NCBI RefSeq assembly: GCF_001427525.1
Contig: NZ_LMGU01000002.1
Location: 447,986-511,985 of the forward strand
DNA length: 64,000 nt
Source: Microbacterium sp. Root61
GTDB taxonomy: Bacteria; Actinomycetota; Actinomycetes; Actinomycetales; Microbacteriaceae
Direction: 5' to 3'
A model generated the notes under the pieces. That model made no database searches and was not told the DNA's origin. It saw only the letters and a program-made list of their open reading frames with translations. Both the position numbers and the translations under genes were made by a program. Positions 1 to 8,099 of the stretch are shown here, piece by piece (the first letter of the stretch is position 1; the number at the start of each line of letters is the position of its first letter).

Positions 1-735
1 GGGCAGTGGCTGCACTCCCGGGGCCTGCGCGACGACATCGTGCTGGCCGTCCGGGTCGGCGGTCACCCCGACAACCCCGGACTCGGCTCGGTCAACCTCG
101 TGCGTGCGGTCGAGGCCTCCCTCACGCGACTGCGCACCGACCGCATCGACGTGCTGTACCTCGATGCCGTCGCCGACCCCTCGACGCCGCTGGAAGACAC
201 CCTGGCGACCGCGGAGTGGCTCGTGGAGTCCGGCAAGGTCCGCGCGCTCGGCGCGGTCGGGTACACAGCCGCACAGCTCGTCGAGGCCCGCATCCTCGCC
301 TCGGCCGGGTTCCCTCGGGTCACCGTGCTGGACGTGCCCTTCAACGTGCTGCGTCGTCAGGACTTCGACTCCAACCTCCGGCTGGTCGCGGGTGCCCAGA
401 GCATCGCCGTCACGCCTTCGCACGCCCTCGAGCACGGCTTCCTCGCCGGTCGCCAGCGCACGCGGATGCGCACGGTGCTGTCGGTGCGAGGTGCGCAGAT
501 CGCCGCGAACCTGAACCGCCGGGGGAGCCGCACGCTGCGGGCCCTGGACGCCGTCGGCACCGAACTGGGCGTGCCGGATGCCGCGGTCGCGGTCGCGTGG
601 CTGCTGGCGCAGAAGCTGGTCACCGCGCCGATCGTGAACGCGTTCGCTCCGCAGCACGTCGAGGAACTCGCTCAGGGCGTAGGTGTGCGACTCAGTCGCG
701 TGCAGCTCGCCGATATCGCACGCGCGTCCGAATAG
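1..735 (+). CDS. Aldo/keto reductase-fold protein, 5' truncated by window edge
   Basis: The reading frame is open from base 1 and ends at a TAG stop, leaving 244 residues; perhaps 60-90 N-terminal residues lie outside. The spacing of the pieces matches the AKR (TIM-barrel, NADPH-dependent oxidoreductase) family: a strand ending in LAVRVGG, then RTDRIDVLYLDAV, then a TPLEDT helix, and a C-terminal helix-rich part with VAWLLAQ. In active AKRs the first strand normally reads ATKV with the catalytic Lys, and the second ends in a catalytic His (LxxLHxxD). Here Arg replaces that Lys and Asp replaces that His, so it may be a non-catalytic or altered AKR. The active-site Tyr and Asp would be upstream of the window and cannot be checked. 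Function unknown. Confidence 0.75.
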   Translation, partial: GQWLHSRGLRDDIVLAVRVGGHPDNPGLGSVNLVRAVEASLTRLRTDRIDVLYLDAVADPSTPLEDTLATAEWLVESGKVRALGAVGYTAAQLVEARILASAGFPRVTVLDVPFNVLRRQDFDSNLRLVAGAQSIAVTPSHALEHGFLAGRQRTRMRTVLSVRGAQIAANLNRRGSRTLRALDAVGTELGVPDAAVAVAWLLAQKLVTAPIVNAFAPQHVEELAQGVGVRLSRVQLADIARASE

Positions 736-816
736 GTCGCCGCCCGGGCGGGTGTCGCGCGGGTGACGTATGGTGGAGGAGCCCCCGGGCAACCTCCCCC
801 AACGAAGTGAGAAGGC

Positions 817-1419
817 GTGACGCACTACCTCTATCTCGTGCGGCACGGCGAGCATCAGGACGCCGAGCACGGCCTCGCAGATGGCCCGCTTTCCCCGCGT
901 GGACGACGCCAAGCCTCGCTTCTCGCGGATCGGCTGTCCGGAGTGGCCCTCAGCGCCGTCTGGCACTCGCCGCTCGAACGGGCCAGCGAGACCGCGCGTG
1001 CGGTGGCCGATCGACTGCCCTCCGTGTCGCCCGAGCCTTCGGCGCTGCTGTTCGACTGCGTCCCGACGGGGATGACCCCCGAGACCCCGAGTTCGTTCGA
1101 ATCGTTCTTCGGCTCGGTCACCGAAGCGGAGATCGAAGCCGGCCACGCACAGATGGCCGACGCCGTCAGCGAGTTCCTGGTGCGCAAGCCCGGCGACGTG
1201 CACGAGCTGCTCATCACCCACAACTTCGTGATCGCGTGGTTCGTGCGCGAGGTGCTGCAGGCGCCCGACTGGCGCTGGATGACCCTCAACCAGGCCCACT
1301 GCGGCCTGACGGTGATCGCGCAGCGTCAGGGGCGCCCGTGGACCCTCGTATCGCACAATGATCTGGCACACCTGCCGGTGGAACTGCGCACCGGCCTGCC
1401 GGAGAGCCTCCCGGTCTAG
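817..1419 (+). CDS. Histidine phosphatase (phosphoglycerate-mutase-like) superfamily protein
   Basis: A 200-residue protein beginning YLYLVRHGE, the RHG signature whose His10 would be phosphorylated; the second catalytic His is H135 in ITHNFVIAW, and HSPLERASET (residues 50-59) supplies the usual second Arg/Glu region. These cytosolic enzymes remove phosphate from small molecules or proteins; the substrate cannot be told from sequence. The start is GTG with a purine-rich GTGAGAAGG just upstream; a TATGGT -10-like hexamer at 769-774 suggests a short 5' UTR. It follows the AKR-like gene by 81 bases and faces the acetyltransferase, overlapping its 3' end by 4 bases. Confidence 0.85.
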   Translation: MTHYLYLVRHGEHQDAEHGLADGPLSPRGRRQASLLADRLSGVALSAVWHSPLERASETARAVADRLPSVSPEPSALLFDCVPTGMTPETPSSFESFFGSVTEAEIEAGHAQMADAVSEFLVRKPGDVHELLITHNFVIAWFVREVLQAPDWRWMTLNQAHCGLTVIAQRQGRPWTLVSHNDLAHLPVELRTGLPESLPV

Positions 1420-1919
1420 TCGACCAGACTCTTGCCGTACCAGCGGGTCGCGTTCGGGTTGTCGTTGAAGCGCTCGATGGCGCGGAATCCGGCAGCGGCA
1501 TAGAGCCCGGCGGCGGCCTCCAGGCTGTGGTGCGTGTCGAGCACGAGCTCGGCGGCATCCGATTCACGTGCCCGTCGTTCGAGGTCGTCCAGCAGCAGGC
1601 GTCCCCAGCCGAGACCGCGGGTCTCGGGGCGCAGGTAGAGGTGCTTGACCTCGTAGCGGATGCCGGCGTCGGAGTCGGCGATCCGACGGATGCCGCCGCA
1701 TCCCACGCCCTTCTCGTCGTCGTCGCGCAGCACGACGAACACGCCCGCGGGCGGAGTGAAGGTCGCCGGATCGGGGAAGACGGCGGTGTACACCGTGTTC
1801 TGGTGCGCGAAGCCGATCTCACGGGAGCGGAAGTACTCGTCGAGCAGCTCGTGGGCGATCGGATCGTCGACGGGGGCGGGAAGAATCGAGACCACGTCAC
1901 GAGGGTAGTCCTGCGCCAT
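1416..1919 (-). CDS. GNAT-family N-acetyltransferase
   Basis: A 167-residue single-domain protein with the acetyl-CoA pyrophosphate loop RGLGWGRLLL near residue 100, following the strand EVKHLYL, and a C-terminal YAAAGFRAIERF motif typical of the GNAT fold. The substrate is unknown. The frame stays open much further upstream (to about 2384), but that extension lies on top of dapB and has its odd composition; MAQDYPRDVV at 1919 gives the normal family length. It is divergent from dapB with 40 bases between the start codons. I see no clear ribosome-binding site. Confidence 0.85.
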   Translation of the reverse strand: MAQDYPRDVVSILPAPVDDPIAHELLDEYFRSREIGFAHQNTVYTAVFPDPATFTPPAGVFVVLRDDDEKGVGCGGIRRIADSDAGIRYEVKHLYLRPETRGLGWGRLLLDDLERRARESDAAELVLDTHHSLEAAAGLYAAAGFRAIERFNDNPNATRWYGKSLVD

Positions 1920-1946
1920 GCGCCCGGGGGAGGGGCGCGGCGTCGT

Positions 1947-1952
1947 TAGGCT
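1947..1952 (+). promoter_or_regulatory. -10 hexamer of leaderless dapB promoter
   Basis: TAGGCT lies 7 bases before the dapB ATG at 1960 and no ribosome-binding site lies between, so the transcript probably begins at or next to the start codon. Confidence 0.6.
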
Positions 1953-1959
1953 GGATGAC

Positions 1960-2772
1960 ATGACGACACGCGTGGCCATTGTGGGCGGCACAGGCAAGCT
2001 CGGGAGCATCATCCGCGAGGTCGTGGAGAGCGCGCCCGACTTCGACGTCGTCGCGGTGCTGTCCTCCCGCTCGGAGTTCTCCGAGCTCGACGGCGCGGAC
2101 CTGGTGGTGGACGCCTCGACCCCCGCCGTGTCGATCGACGTCGTGCGAGCGGCCATCGACCGCGGCATCAACATCCTCGTCGGCACCTCCGGCTGGTCGG
2201 CCGAGCGCATCGCGCTGGTGCGTCCGCTCGTGGAGGCCGCCGGCACGGGGGCCGTGTTCATCCCGAACTTCTCCCTCGGGTCGGTGCTGTCCTCGGCTCT
2301 GGCCGCATCCGCCGCGCCCTTCTTCCCTTCGATCGAGATCATCGAGACCCACCGCGAGACGAAGGTCGACTCGCCGAGCGGCACCGCTGTGCGTACCGCC
2401 GAGCTGATCGCCGCCGCCCGCGCCGGCGTCGGCCCGGTCGAGTCGCCGCATGCCGACCAGCGGGCGCGCGGTCAGCAGGTCGCCAGCGTCCCGATCCACT
2501 CGCTGCGCCGGCCCGGCGTCGTCGCCCGACAGGAGACGATCCTCTCCGGCGCGGGGGAGTCCGTCACGATCACGCACGACACGATCGATCCGGCCCTCGC
2601 CTATGCCCCCGGCATCCGTCTCGCCCTGGCGGCGGCTCGCGATGCCCGCGGCATGACCGTCGGTCTCGACAGCTTCCTCGAGATCGGCATCCGCACGCCC
2701 GGTTCGTCGGCGGCGAAGCCGGTGGCGGAGGGCGACGTGCCCGGCCAGGTCGCACGCGCCACGGGGCTATGA
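1960..2772 (+). CDS. dapB: 4-hydroxy-tetrahydrodipicolinate reductase
   Basis: DapB reduces 4-hydroxy-tetrahydrodipicolinate with NAD(P)H in the diaminopimelate/lysine pathway, in the cytosol. The 270-residue product has the Rossmann motif GGTGKLG (9-15) and the family signature around H131-R-E-T-K135, followed by PSGTA (139-143), which holds the catalytic His/Lys and the substrate-binding loop. The length is normal. The frame extends 14 codons upstream, but TAGGCT at 1947-1952 puts the promoter -10 seven bases before this ATG, favouring this start. It overlaps the next gene by four bases (ATGA), indicating translational coupling. dapA lies 6 kb downstream and dapF at 23.9 kb, so lysine genes are dispersed here. 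Confidence 0.96.
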   Translation: MTTRVAIVGGTGKLGSIIREVVESAPDFDVVAVLSSRSEFSELDGADLVVDASTPAVSIDVVRAAIDRGINILVGTSGWSAERIALVRPLVEAAGTGAVFIPNFSLGSVLSSALAASAAPFFPSIEIIETHRETKVDSPSGTAVRTAELIAAARAGVGPVESPHADQRARGQQVASVPIHSLRRPGVVARQETILSGAGESVTITHDTIDPALAYAPGIRLALAAARDARGMTVGLDSFLEIGIRTPGSSAAKPVAEGDVPGQVARATGL

Positions 2773-3239
2773 GCGGTCCTCGTATCGGCGTCGCCGTCAT
2801 GTCGGCGCTGCTGCTGCTGTATATCTTCCTGGTGGGGCAGCGGGCGTGGCTCCTGCTCATCAGCGGCGACCCGATCGCCATCGCAATGGGGGTGGCGCTC
2901 ATCGTGCTGCCGCTCGTCGCGATCTGGGCGCTGGGACGCGAGCTGTGGTTCGGCGTCCGCGCCGAGCAGCTCGGCCGGCGACTCGAGGCCGAGGATGCGC
3001 TGCCGGAGGATGTCGTCACGGTGCGCCCCAGCGGCCGGGTGATGCGCGAGGACGGCGACGCCGTCTTCCCCGAGTACCGTGCCGAGGTCGAGGCCGCCCC
3101 GGAGTCGTGGCGGGCCTGGTACCGCCTGGCGCTGGCGTACGACGCCGCAGGAGACCGCAAACGGGCGCGTGCGGCCGTGCGGACGGCGATCCGGTTCGAG
3201 ACCGCCGAACGCCGGGCAGCGCGCCCGTCCGGCGGCTAG
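2769..3239 (+). CDS. Small membrane protein with C-terminal TPR-like segment
   Basis: A 156-residue protein with two hydrophobic segments (about 8-28 and 34-55), then a cytosolic tail. The tail holds AWYRLALAYDAAGDRKRARAAVRTAI, which follows the W-LG-Y-A-P spacing of a single tetratricopeptide helix pair, suggesting a protein-interaction end. It starts in an ATGA overlap with dapB, so the two are translated together. I believe this arrangement after dapB recurs in related actinobacteria, but no function is known to me. The gene ends at a gap that holds a nested palindrome and meets a convergent gene. Confidence 0.8.
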   Translation: MSGPRIGVAVMSALLLLYIFLVGQRAWLLLISGDPIAIAMGVALIVLPLVAIWALGRELWFGVRAEQLGRRLEAEDALPEDVVTVRPSGRVMREDGDAVFPEYRAEVEAAPESWRAWYRLALAYDAAGDRKRARAAVRTAIRFETAERRAARPSGG

Positions 3240-3265
3240 GGGTCGCGCACGCACGCCTCTGACCG

Positions 3266-3332
3266 CGAGACTGCAACGGTGCGACCAGACTGCGGGTAAT
3301 ACCCACAGTCTCGACTTCCGGGTGCAGTCTCG
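3266..3332. repeat. 67-bp nested palindrome (REP-like) between convergent genes
   Basis: Outer arms CGAGACTGCA (3266-3275) and TGCAGTCTCG (3323-3332) are perfect. Inner arms AGACTGcGGGT (3287-3297) and ACCCaCAGTCT (3301-3311) pair with one mismatch around a three-base loop. The two unpaired spacers are both 11 bases, so inner and outer palindromes share one centre (3299). It could serve as a bidirectional terminator or be a mobile palindromic element; there is no T-tract. Confidence 0.7.
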
Positions 3333-3357
3333 GTGCGCTGCTCGGCGTGCCGGGCGT

Positions 3358-4272
3358 TCAGGCCGCGTCGACCGGTAGCGCGACGGCGACGGCGTCTTCG
3401 ACGCTCGGATGCCTGAACTCGAACCCCGAGGCTGTGAGGGCAGCCGGGGCGACATCCAGATCGGACAGGAGCAGGGCGTCGGCGGCGTCGCGACCGAGGA
3501 CGGCGCGGATGCCCCACGCGGGAGCTCGCAGCACGTACGGGCGGTTCAGGCGCACCGCGAGGGCGAAGCCGAGGTCGTTGGCGGTGGCCCGCGTCGGTCC
3601 GGTGAGATTGACGGGTCCGGCGATGTCACCGTCGATGACGTGACGGATGGCGCGGACCTCGTCATCGAGCGAGATCCAGGGCCATGCCTGCCGTCCGCCG
3701 GCGATGGGTCCGGAGAGACCGGCACGCGTGAGCAGAGCGAGCGGCTTGAGCACGCCGTCCGGATGCACGACCGGGGCGGTGCGCAGCAGGGCGACGCGCG
3801 CCTGCGGACTGGCGGCCAGCGCGGCCGCCTCCCATTCGCCGCACAGATCGGCGAGGAACGAGTCCCCGCGCGGTGACTGCTCGGTCAGGCGCGCACCCGG
3901 CGCGGTGCCGTAGTAGCCCACCGCCGATGCGGAGACGAAGGCCGGGGCATCCGTCCCCATCTCGCGCACCGCACGGGCCAGTGCCCGTGTCGGCGTGATG
4001 CGCGACCAGACCAGGGTGTTCTTGTACTTGGGCGTCCACGGGAACCGGCCGATCGTAGCCCCGTTCAGGCCGATCACGGCCCGTGCGCCCTCCAGGATCG
4101 CAGGATCCAGCGGAGTCGTGTCGACGAGCCATTCGACCTCGTCGGGACCGACTGCAGGCCGACGCACGAGGGTCGTGACGGGGATGCCGTCGGCGCGCAG
4201 CGCCGCGACGAGCGCGCCGCCGATGAGGCCGGAGGCCCCAGCGACGACGACGCGACCGTCAGCTTCAGGCAA
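3358..4272 (-). CDS. TIGR01777-family NAD-dependent epimerase/dehydratase-like protein
   Basis: A 304-residue extended-SDR protein: Rossmann motif GASGLIG at residues 12-18, GLNGATI after the third strand, SASAVGYYG (the Tyr region), and a C-terminal segment rich in LARPYxLRxPAW-type sequence that marks the TIGR01777 (YfcH/SulA-like) subgroup. Substrate unknown. I chose TTG at 4272 because GAGG lies six bases upstream and it overlaps the OsmC stop codon (coupled translation); an upstream ATG at 4305 would add an Arg-rich tail inside the OsmC gene. It is the second gene of a two-gene minus-strand operon and converges on the 2769 gene. Confidence 0.85.
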   Translation of the reverse strand: MPEADGRVVVAGASGLIGGALVAALRADGIPVTTLVRRPAVGPDEVEWLVDTTPLDPAILEGARAVIGLNGATIGRFPWTPKYKNTLVWSRITPTRALARAVREMGTDAPAFVSASAVGYYGTAPGARLTEQSPRGDSFLADLCGEWEAAALAASPQARVALLRTAPVVHPDGVLKPLALLTRAGLSGPIAGGRQAWPWISLDDEVRAIRHVIDGDIAGPVNLTGPTRATANDLGFALAVRLNRPYVLRAPAWGIRAVLGRDAADALLLSDLDVAPAALTASGFEFRHPSVEDAVAVALPVDAA

Positions 4273-4690
4273 GCGTCGCCTCGAGCGTGATCTCGATGCC
4301 CGCAAGGGCCTGCGAGACCGGGCAGTTCGTCTTGGCGTCGGCGGCGATGCGCTCGAAGTCCTCCTGGCTCAGGCCCGGGATGACGGCGTTGACGTTGAGG
4401 TGGCTGCCGGTGATGCCGGTGCCGGGCTTGAACGTGACGGATGCCGTCGTGTCGACCGACTGCGGCGGGGTGCCGTTCTCGGCCAGCGCGTGCGAGAACG
4501 CCATGCTGAAGCAGGACGCGTGGGCGGCGGCGATCAGCTCTTCGGGAGTCGTGACCGAGGTGGAGCCCTCGCTGCGCGCCTTCCAGTTGATGTCGAAGGT
4601 GCCGAGGCCCGAGGAGTTCAACGCGACAGTGCCGGAGCCCTCGGTCAGGGAGCCCTTCCAGTGGCTGGTCGCTTCGCTCGTGACGGTCAT
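4265..4690 (-). CDS. OsmC/Ohr-family peroxidase-like protein
   Basis: A 141-residue protein with both conserved cysteines of the family: C60 in AAAHASCFSMAF and C123 in TNCPVSQAL. OsmC/OhrA proteins reduce organic hydroperoxides with a Cys pair, using cytosolic thiols; E50 and R39 are placed to polarise the peroxidatic Cys. The TSVTTPEELIAAAHASC spacing and lack of an Ohr-specific N-terminus make OsmC more likely than Ohr. It has a strong GGAGG five bases before ATG. The upstream region on this strand has TAGGCT as a possible -10 and a GGCGCT/AGCGCC hairpin in the leader. No MarR-type OhrR gene is adjacent. Confidence 0.9.
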   Translation of the reverse strand: MTVTSEATSHWKGSLTEGSGTVALNSSGLGTFDINWKARSEGSTSVTTPEELIAAAHASCFSMAFSHALAENGTPPQSVDTTASVTFKPGTGITGSHLNVNAVIPGLSQEDFERIAADAKTNCPVSQALAGIEITLEATLA

Positions 4691-4835
4691 GAGAACCTCC
4701 GGTGGTCTTCGGGCGCTCCGTAGATCGCAGCGCCTCGCCGTCAGCCTAATCGGGCGGATGCCGGGATGCACCGGCTGCGGGGTGCCGCGCGCCGGTGGCG
4801 CGCCACAGCGTCGGAGATCGCCGCAGCGTCGGATC

Positions 4836-4850
4836 GAATCGGGCCGATTC
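4836..4850. promoter_or_regulatory. 15-bp palindrome in the OsmC / DUF4395 gap
   Basis: GAATCGGGCCGATTC is a perfect 7+1+7 inverted repeat in the 220-base gap 4691-4910. The same gap holds CACCGGC/GCCGGTG arms (4769-4775, 4791-4797) that could terminate the DUF4395 transcript. I see no gene in the gap. An operator role is possible but unproven. Confidence 0.4.
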
Positions 4851-4910
4851 ACCCGACCGCGTGGTTTCCCCCGAAGTTCTGGTGCCCGAGTGCGGCGATC
4901 GGGGTGCGGG

Positions 4911-5486
4911 TCAGGCCGCGGACGGACGCTCGCGCCCGACGATGCCCGCGCGCTGCAGCAGGAGGTAGAGCTGGCAGCCCAGGCACAGCCCGAACGCCGC
5001 GTTCAGGAACGCGGCGACGAACGCGACCGCCGCGGCGATGGGCAGCGCCCACGGCACGCCGAACAGCTGCAGGAGCAGCCCGATCGTGGTCACGAGGAGT
5101 CCGACACCCTGCGCGAAGCGAGGCGGACGAGGATCCTCGAGGTCGGCAGGCGCCTTCAGACGGGGGCGGACGACGGTGCGGAACAGGACGCTCCACGGGG
5201 AGGTGCGCGCGGACAGGATCGTCCACAGGAAGAGCAGCGCGATCACGAGCAGCAGCAGGAAGGCCGGATCGAGGATGCGCTCGGCAACGGAGGCGTAGGC
5301 GATCGCCCACGCGGTCGGGTCGACGACAGCGCCGTTCTTGATGAAGGTGACGGTTCCCTGCGCAGTGGACAGCCCGGTCAGACCCAGGAACACGTCGATC
5401 AGGAGCAGCAGCGAGGTGATGCCGGCCGCGAAGCGCAGCGCGCGCGGGTCGACACCGGCGGGTGGGGCATCCGTACGCTCAGACAT
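4911..5486 (-). CDS. DUF4395 membrane protein with CLGC motif
   Basis: A 191-residue protein with four hydrophobic spans (about 18-36, 73-92, 126-144, 148-168) and a CxxC pair, C168-L-G-C171, just at the end of the last span followed by QLYLLLQR. DUF4395 proteins are uncharacterised as far as I know. Its start overlaps the stop of the upstream thioredoxin-like gene by eight bases, so the two are one translational unit. A membrane CxxC next to a membrane-tethered thioredoxin suggests thiol-disulfide exchange across or at the membrane, which is inference. Confidence 0.85.
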   Translation of the reverse strand: MSERTDAPPAGVDPRALRFAAGITSLLLLIDVFLGLTGLSTAQGTVTFIKNGAVVDPTAWAIAYASVAERILDPAFLLLLVIALLFLWTILSARTSPWSVLFRTVVRPRLKAPADLEDPRPPRFAQGVGLLVTTIGLLLQLFGVPWALPIAAAVAFVAAFLNAAFGLCLGCQLYLLLQRAGIVGRERPSAA

Positions 5487-5916
5487 GCGCGGTGTCTCCG
5501 GTCAGTCGGGTCAGCTCCAGCTCGAGCACGTCGCGGTTCGGCACACCGCCGAAGCGGGTCTGCACGGCGCCGTCCTTGTCGAGGATGAGTGTCGTCGGGG
5601 TCTGCAGCACGTGGAAGTGCTTGGCGATGTCCGGCCGATGCGTGAGATCGACGTCGAGGTGGCGCACCCCGTCGCGCGTGCCGGCGATGTCGGCCAGGGT
5701 GCGGTGCACGCCGGGGCAGCGGGCGCACAGCTCGGTGCTGAACTGCAGCAGGGTGGCGGTCTCGCCGAGCGCCTCGGCACCCAGGCGCTCCGGCTCGACG
5801 ACCTCGTGCGCGATGTGGCGCCGCGGCCGATTCTGCTGCCAGCGCAGGAACAGGCCGACGCCGACCGTCACCGCAAGAAGCACGGCGAGGCCGACGAGCG
5901 CGCTGACGATGGTCAC
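5479..5916 (-). CDS. Membrane-anchored thioredoxin-family protein
   Basis: A 145-residue protein with one N-terminal hydrophobic anchor (about 3-24), then a thioredoxin fold: active site C64-A-R-C67 and the cis-proline loop QTPTTLIL (P107). The active site is not the standard CGPC, so its redox potential may differ. A GTG at 5922 is also possible, but the -10 hexamer TAGCCT (5925-5930, minus strand) lies only two bases from it and eight from the GTG at 5916, so I prefer 5916. It is the first gene of a pair with the DUF4395 gene. Confidence 0.85.
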   Translation of the reverse strand: MTIVSALVGLAVLLAVTVGVGLFLRWQQNRPRRHIAHEVVEPERLGAEALGETATLLQFSTELCARCPGVHRTLADIAGTRDGVRHLDVDLTHRPDIAKHFHVLQTPTTLILDKDGAVQTRFGGVPNRDVLELELTRLTGDTAHV

Positions 5917-6009
5917 AGCCACTCAGGCTAGTCGCTGTCGGCTGAATCCGGCCCGGACGGCGCGAGTATGACGCGGGCTCGTAACACGACCGGATGTCGG
6001 GGGCGCGGG

Positions 6010-6015
6010 TATCGT
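6010..6015 (+). promoter_or_regulatory. -10 hexamer that fixes the thyA start
   Basis: TATCGT ends seven bases before GTG 6023 and overlaps the alternative GTG at 6014, which therefore could not be transcribed. Confidence 0.55.
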
Positions 6016-6022
6016 GGCAGTC

Positions 6023-6832
6023 GTGACTACGGCGATCCCCACACCCTACGAGGACCTCCTGCGCGACGTCCTGGAGCACGGCACGCACAAGGACGACCGC
6101 ACCGGCACCGGGACGACCAGTGCGTTCGGGCGTCAGATCCGCTTCGACCTGTCGCAGGGCTTCCCGCTGATCACCACGAAGCGCGTGCACATGAAGTCGA
6201 TCGCGTACGAGCTGCTATGGTTCCTGCGCGGCGAGTCGAACGTGAAGTGGCTGCAGGAGCACGGCGTCACGATCTGGGACGAGTGGGCCGACGCCGAGGG
6301 CGAACTGGGCCCCGTGTACGGCGTGCAGTGGCGCTCGTGGCCGACGCCCGACGGCGGGCACATCGACCAGATCTCGCAGGTGGTCGAGCAGATCCGGTCC
6401 AACCCCGACTCGCGGCGGCTGCTGGTGTCGGCCTGGAACCCCGCCGATATCCCCGACATGGCCCTCGCGCCGTGCCACGCGATGTTCCAGTTCTACGTCG
6501 CCGACGGCAAGCTGTCGTGCCAGCTCTACCAGCGCAGCGCCGATCTCTTCCTCGGCGTGCCGTTCAACATCGCGTCGTACGCGCTGCTGACGCTCATGGT
6601 GGCGCAGCAGACCGGACTCGAGCCCGGTGACTTCGTCTGGACAGGCGGCGACTGCCACATCTACGACAACCACCTCGAGCAGGTGCGCGAACAGCTCTCC
6701 CGCGACCCGTACCCGTACCCGACGTTCCAGTTCGCGCGGAAGCCCGACTCGCTCTTCGACTACGAGTACGACGACTTCCTCGTCGAGGACTATCAGCACC
6801 ACCCCGCGATCCGCGGCGCGGTCGCGGTATGA
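6023..6832 (+). CDS. thyA: Thymidylate synthase
   Basis: ThyA methylates dUMP to dTMP using methylene-tetrahydrofolate, releasing dihydrofolate. The 269-residue product has the DRTGTGT phosphate/folate loop (25-31), the nucleophile C151 in [10 protein letters not shown], the [17 protein letters not shown] block and the C-terminal AVAV tail. The length is close to E. coli ThyA. GTG 6023 is preferred over 6014 because of the -10 position. It overlaps folA by four bases, coupling dTMP synthesis to regeneration of tetrahydrofolate. Confidence 0.96.
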   Translation: MTTAIPTPYEDLLRDVLEHGTHKDDRTGTGTTSAFGRQIRFDLSQGFPLITTKRVHMKSIAYELLWFLRGESNVKWLQEHGVTIWDEWADAEGELGPVYGVQWRSWPTPDGGHIDQISQVVEQIRSNPDSRRLLVSAWNPADIPDMALAPCHAMFQFYVADGKLSCQLYQRSADLFLGVPFNIASYALLTLMVAQQTGLEPGDFVWTGGDCHIYDNHLEQVREQLSRDPYPYPTFQFARKPDSLFDYEYDDFLVEDYQHHPAIRGAVAV

Positions 6833-7335
6833 CCTCTCGGATCGGCCTGATCTGGGCCGAGGCGCACGGCGGGGTGATCGGTGCGAGCGGGGGCATGCCG
6901 TGGCACGTGCCCGAAGACCTGGCCCACTTCAAAGAGGTCACGAACGGCTCGCCCGTCGTGATGGGGCGCAAGACCTGGGAGTCGCTGCCCGAGCGGTTCC
7001 GCCCGCTGTCGGGCCGTCGCAACATCGTCGTGACCCGCCAGGAGGACTGGGCGGCCGACGGTGCCGAGCGTGCGGGTTCGCTCGCTGCAGCACTGGCGGA
7101 TGCCTCGTCCTCGGAGTGGATCTGGATCATCGGTGGCGGCGAGCTCTTCCGCGAGAGCGTGGCGCTCGCGGATCGGCTCGAGGTCACGGAGCTCGACGTC
7201 GATGTCACCGGCGACACGTTCGCGCCCGAGCGGCCGGACTGGCAGCGGGAGTCGATCGAGCCGGAGCAGGGCTGGCACACCTCGCGCAGCGGCATCCGCT
7301 ACCGCTTCCTCACTCTCGACCGGGCCGGAGACTGA
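6829..7335 (+). CDS. folA: Dihydrofolate reductase
   Basis: This enzyme reduces dihydrofolate to tetrahydrofolate with NADPH; it is the trimethoprim target. The 168-residue protein has [10 protein letters not shown] (22-31) with the active-site acidic residue, [11 protein letters not shown] (43-53) for the cofactor, and IIGGGELF. The start ATG sits in a four-base overlap with thyA, and one base separates its stop from the next gene, so thyA-folA-SDR look like one operon. No resistance-type change can be judged by eye. Confidence 0.95.
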   Translation: MTSRIGLIWAEAHGGVIGASGGMPWHVPEDLAHFKEVTNGSPVVMGRKTWESLPERFRPLSGRRNIVVTRQEDWAADGAERAGSLAAALADASSSEWIWIIGGGELFRESVALADRLEVTELDVDVTGDTFAPERPDWQRESIEPEQGWHTSRSGIRYRFLTLDRAGD

Positions 7336-7336
7336 C

Positions 7337-8098
7337 ATGAAGCGGGCATTGATCACCGGCGCGAGCTCGGGTCTCGGCGCGGAGTATGCGCGGCAGCTGG
7401 CGGCCACCGGCGCCGACCTCGTGCTGGTCGCGCGGGACCGCGACGCCCTCGAGAAGCTCGCGCAGCAGCTCCGGCGCGTCTACGACGTCGAGGTAGAGGT
7501 GCTTGCCGTCGATCTGCTCAAGCGGCGCCAGCGCACCAAGGTCGAAGAACGGCTCGTCGATGCAGACCGCCCGATCGGCATCCTCGTCAACAACGCCGGA
7601 TTCGGTCTTCCGCTCGCGTTCGAGCGCAACGACATCGACGACGAGGTGCGCCACCTGCACCTGCACGTCGAGGTGCCGATGCGGCTCACTCACGCGGCGC
7701 TGCAGCCCATGCTCGCCCGCGGCAACGGCCGCATCATCAACGTCGCTTCCGTCGCGGGCTTCATCCCGCGCTCGACCTACGGCGCCTGCAAGGGCTGGCT
7801 GATCAGCTTCAGCCGCTGGGCGAACGATCGGTACGCACCGCAGGGCGTCACAGTGACGGCGGTCTGCCCCGGCTTCACCCACACCGGCTTCCACGAGCGG
7901 ATGGGCCTGCTGCCCGGCCGCGAGGGCGTGTCGCCCGGCATGTGGCTGGAGGCGAGGGATGTCGTGGCCGAATCCCTGCGCGATGCCGCGCGAGGCAAGG
8001 CCGTCTCGATCCCGTCGTTCCGATACAAGGCGCTGGTGGCGCTCACCCGGCTGGTTCCGGCCTCCCTCGCCGCGAAGGTCGGCGCCCAGGGGCGGTAG
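7337..8098 (+). CDS. Short-chain dehydrogenase/reductase (YqjQ/DltE-like classical SDR)
   Basis: A 253-residue classical SDR: TGASSGLG (7-14), NNAGFG (85-90), catalytic Ser138, Tyr148 and Lys152 (YGACK), and CPGFTHTGF after the last strand. The arginine-rich ARDRDALEKL (32-41) after the second strand suggests NADP preference. The C-terminal LVxLTRLVPASLAAK tail looks amphipathic and could touch the membrane. Substrate unknown. It follows folA immediately. Confidence 0.88.
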   Translation: MKRALITGASSGLGAEYARQLAATGADLVLVARDRDALEKLAQQLRRVYDVEVEVLAVDLLKRRQRTKVEERLVDADRPIGILVNNAGFGLPLAFERNDIDDEVRHLHLHVEVPMRLTHAALQPMLARGNGRIINVASVAGFIPRSTYGACKGWLISFSRWANDRYAPQGVTVTAVCPGFTHTGFHERMGLLPGREGVSPGMWLEARDVVAESLRDAARGKAVSIPSFRYKALVALTRLVPASLAAKVGAQGR

Positions 8099-8099
8099 G

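Noticed and set aside
6..1361. A 451-residue plus-strand frame across the AKR and phosphatase genes
   Set aside because: It is out of phase with both genes and spans the intergenic gap; composition is Arg/Pro/Ala-rich without motifs.
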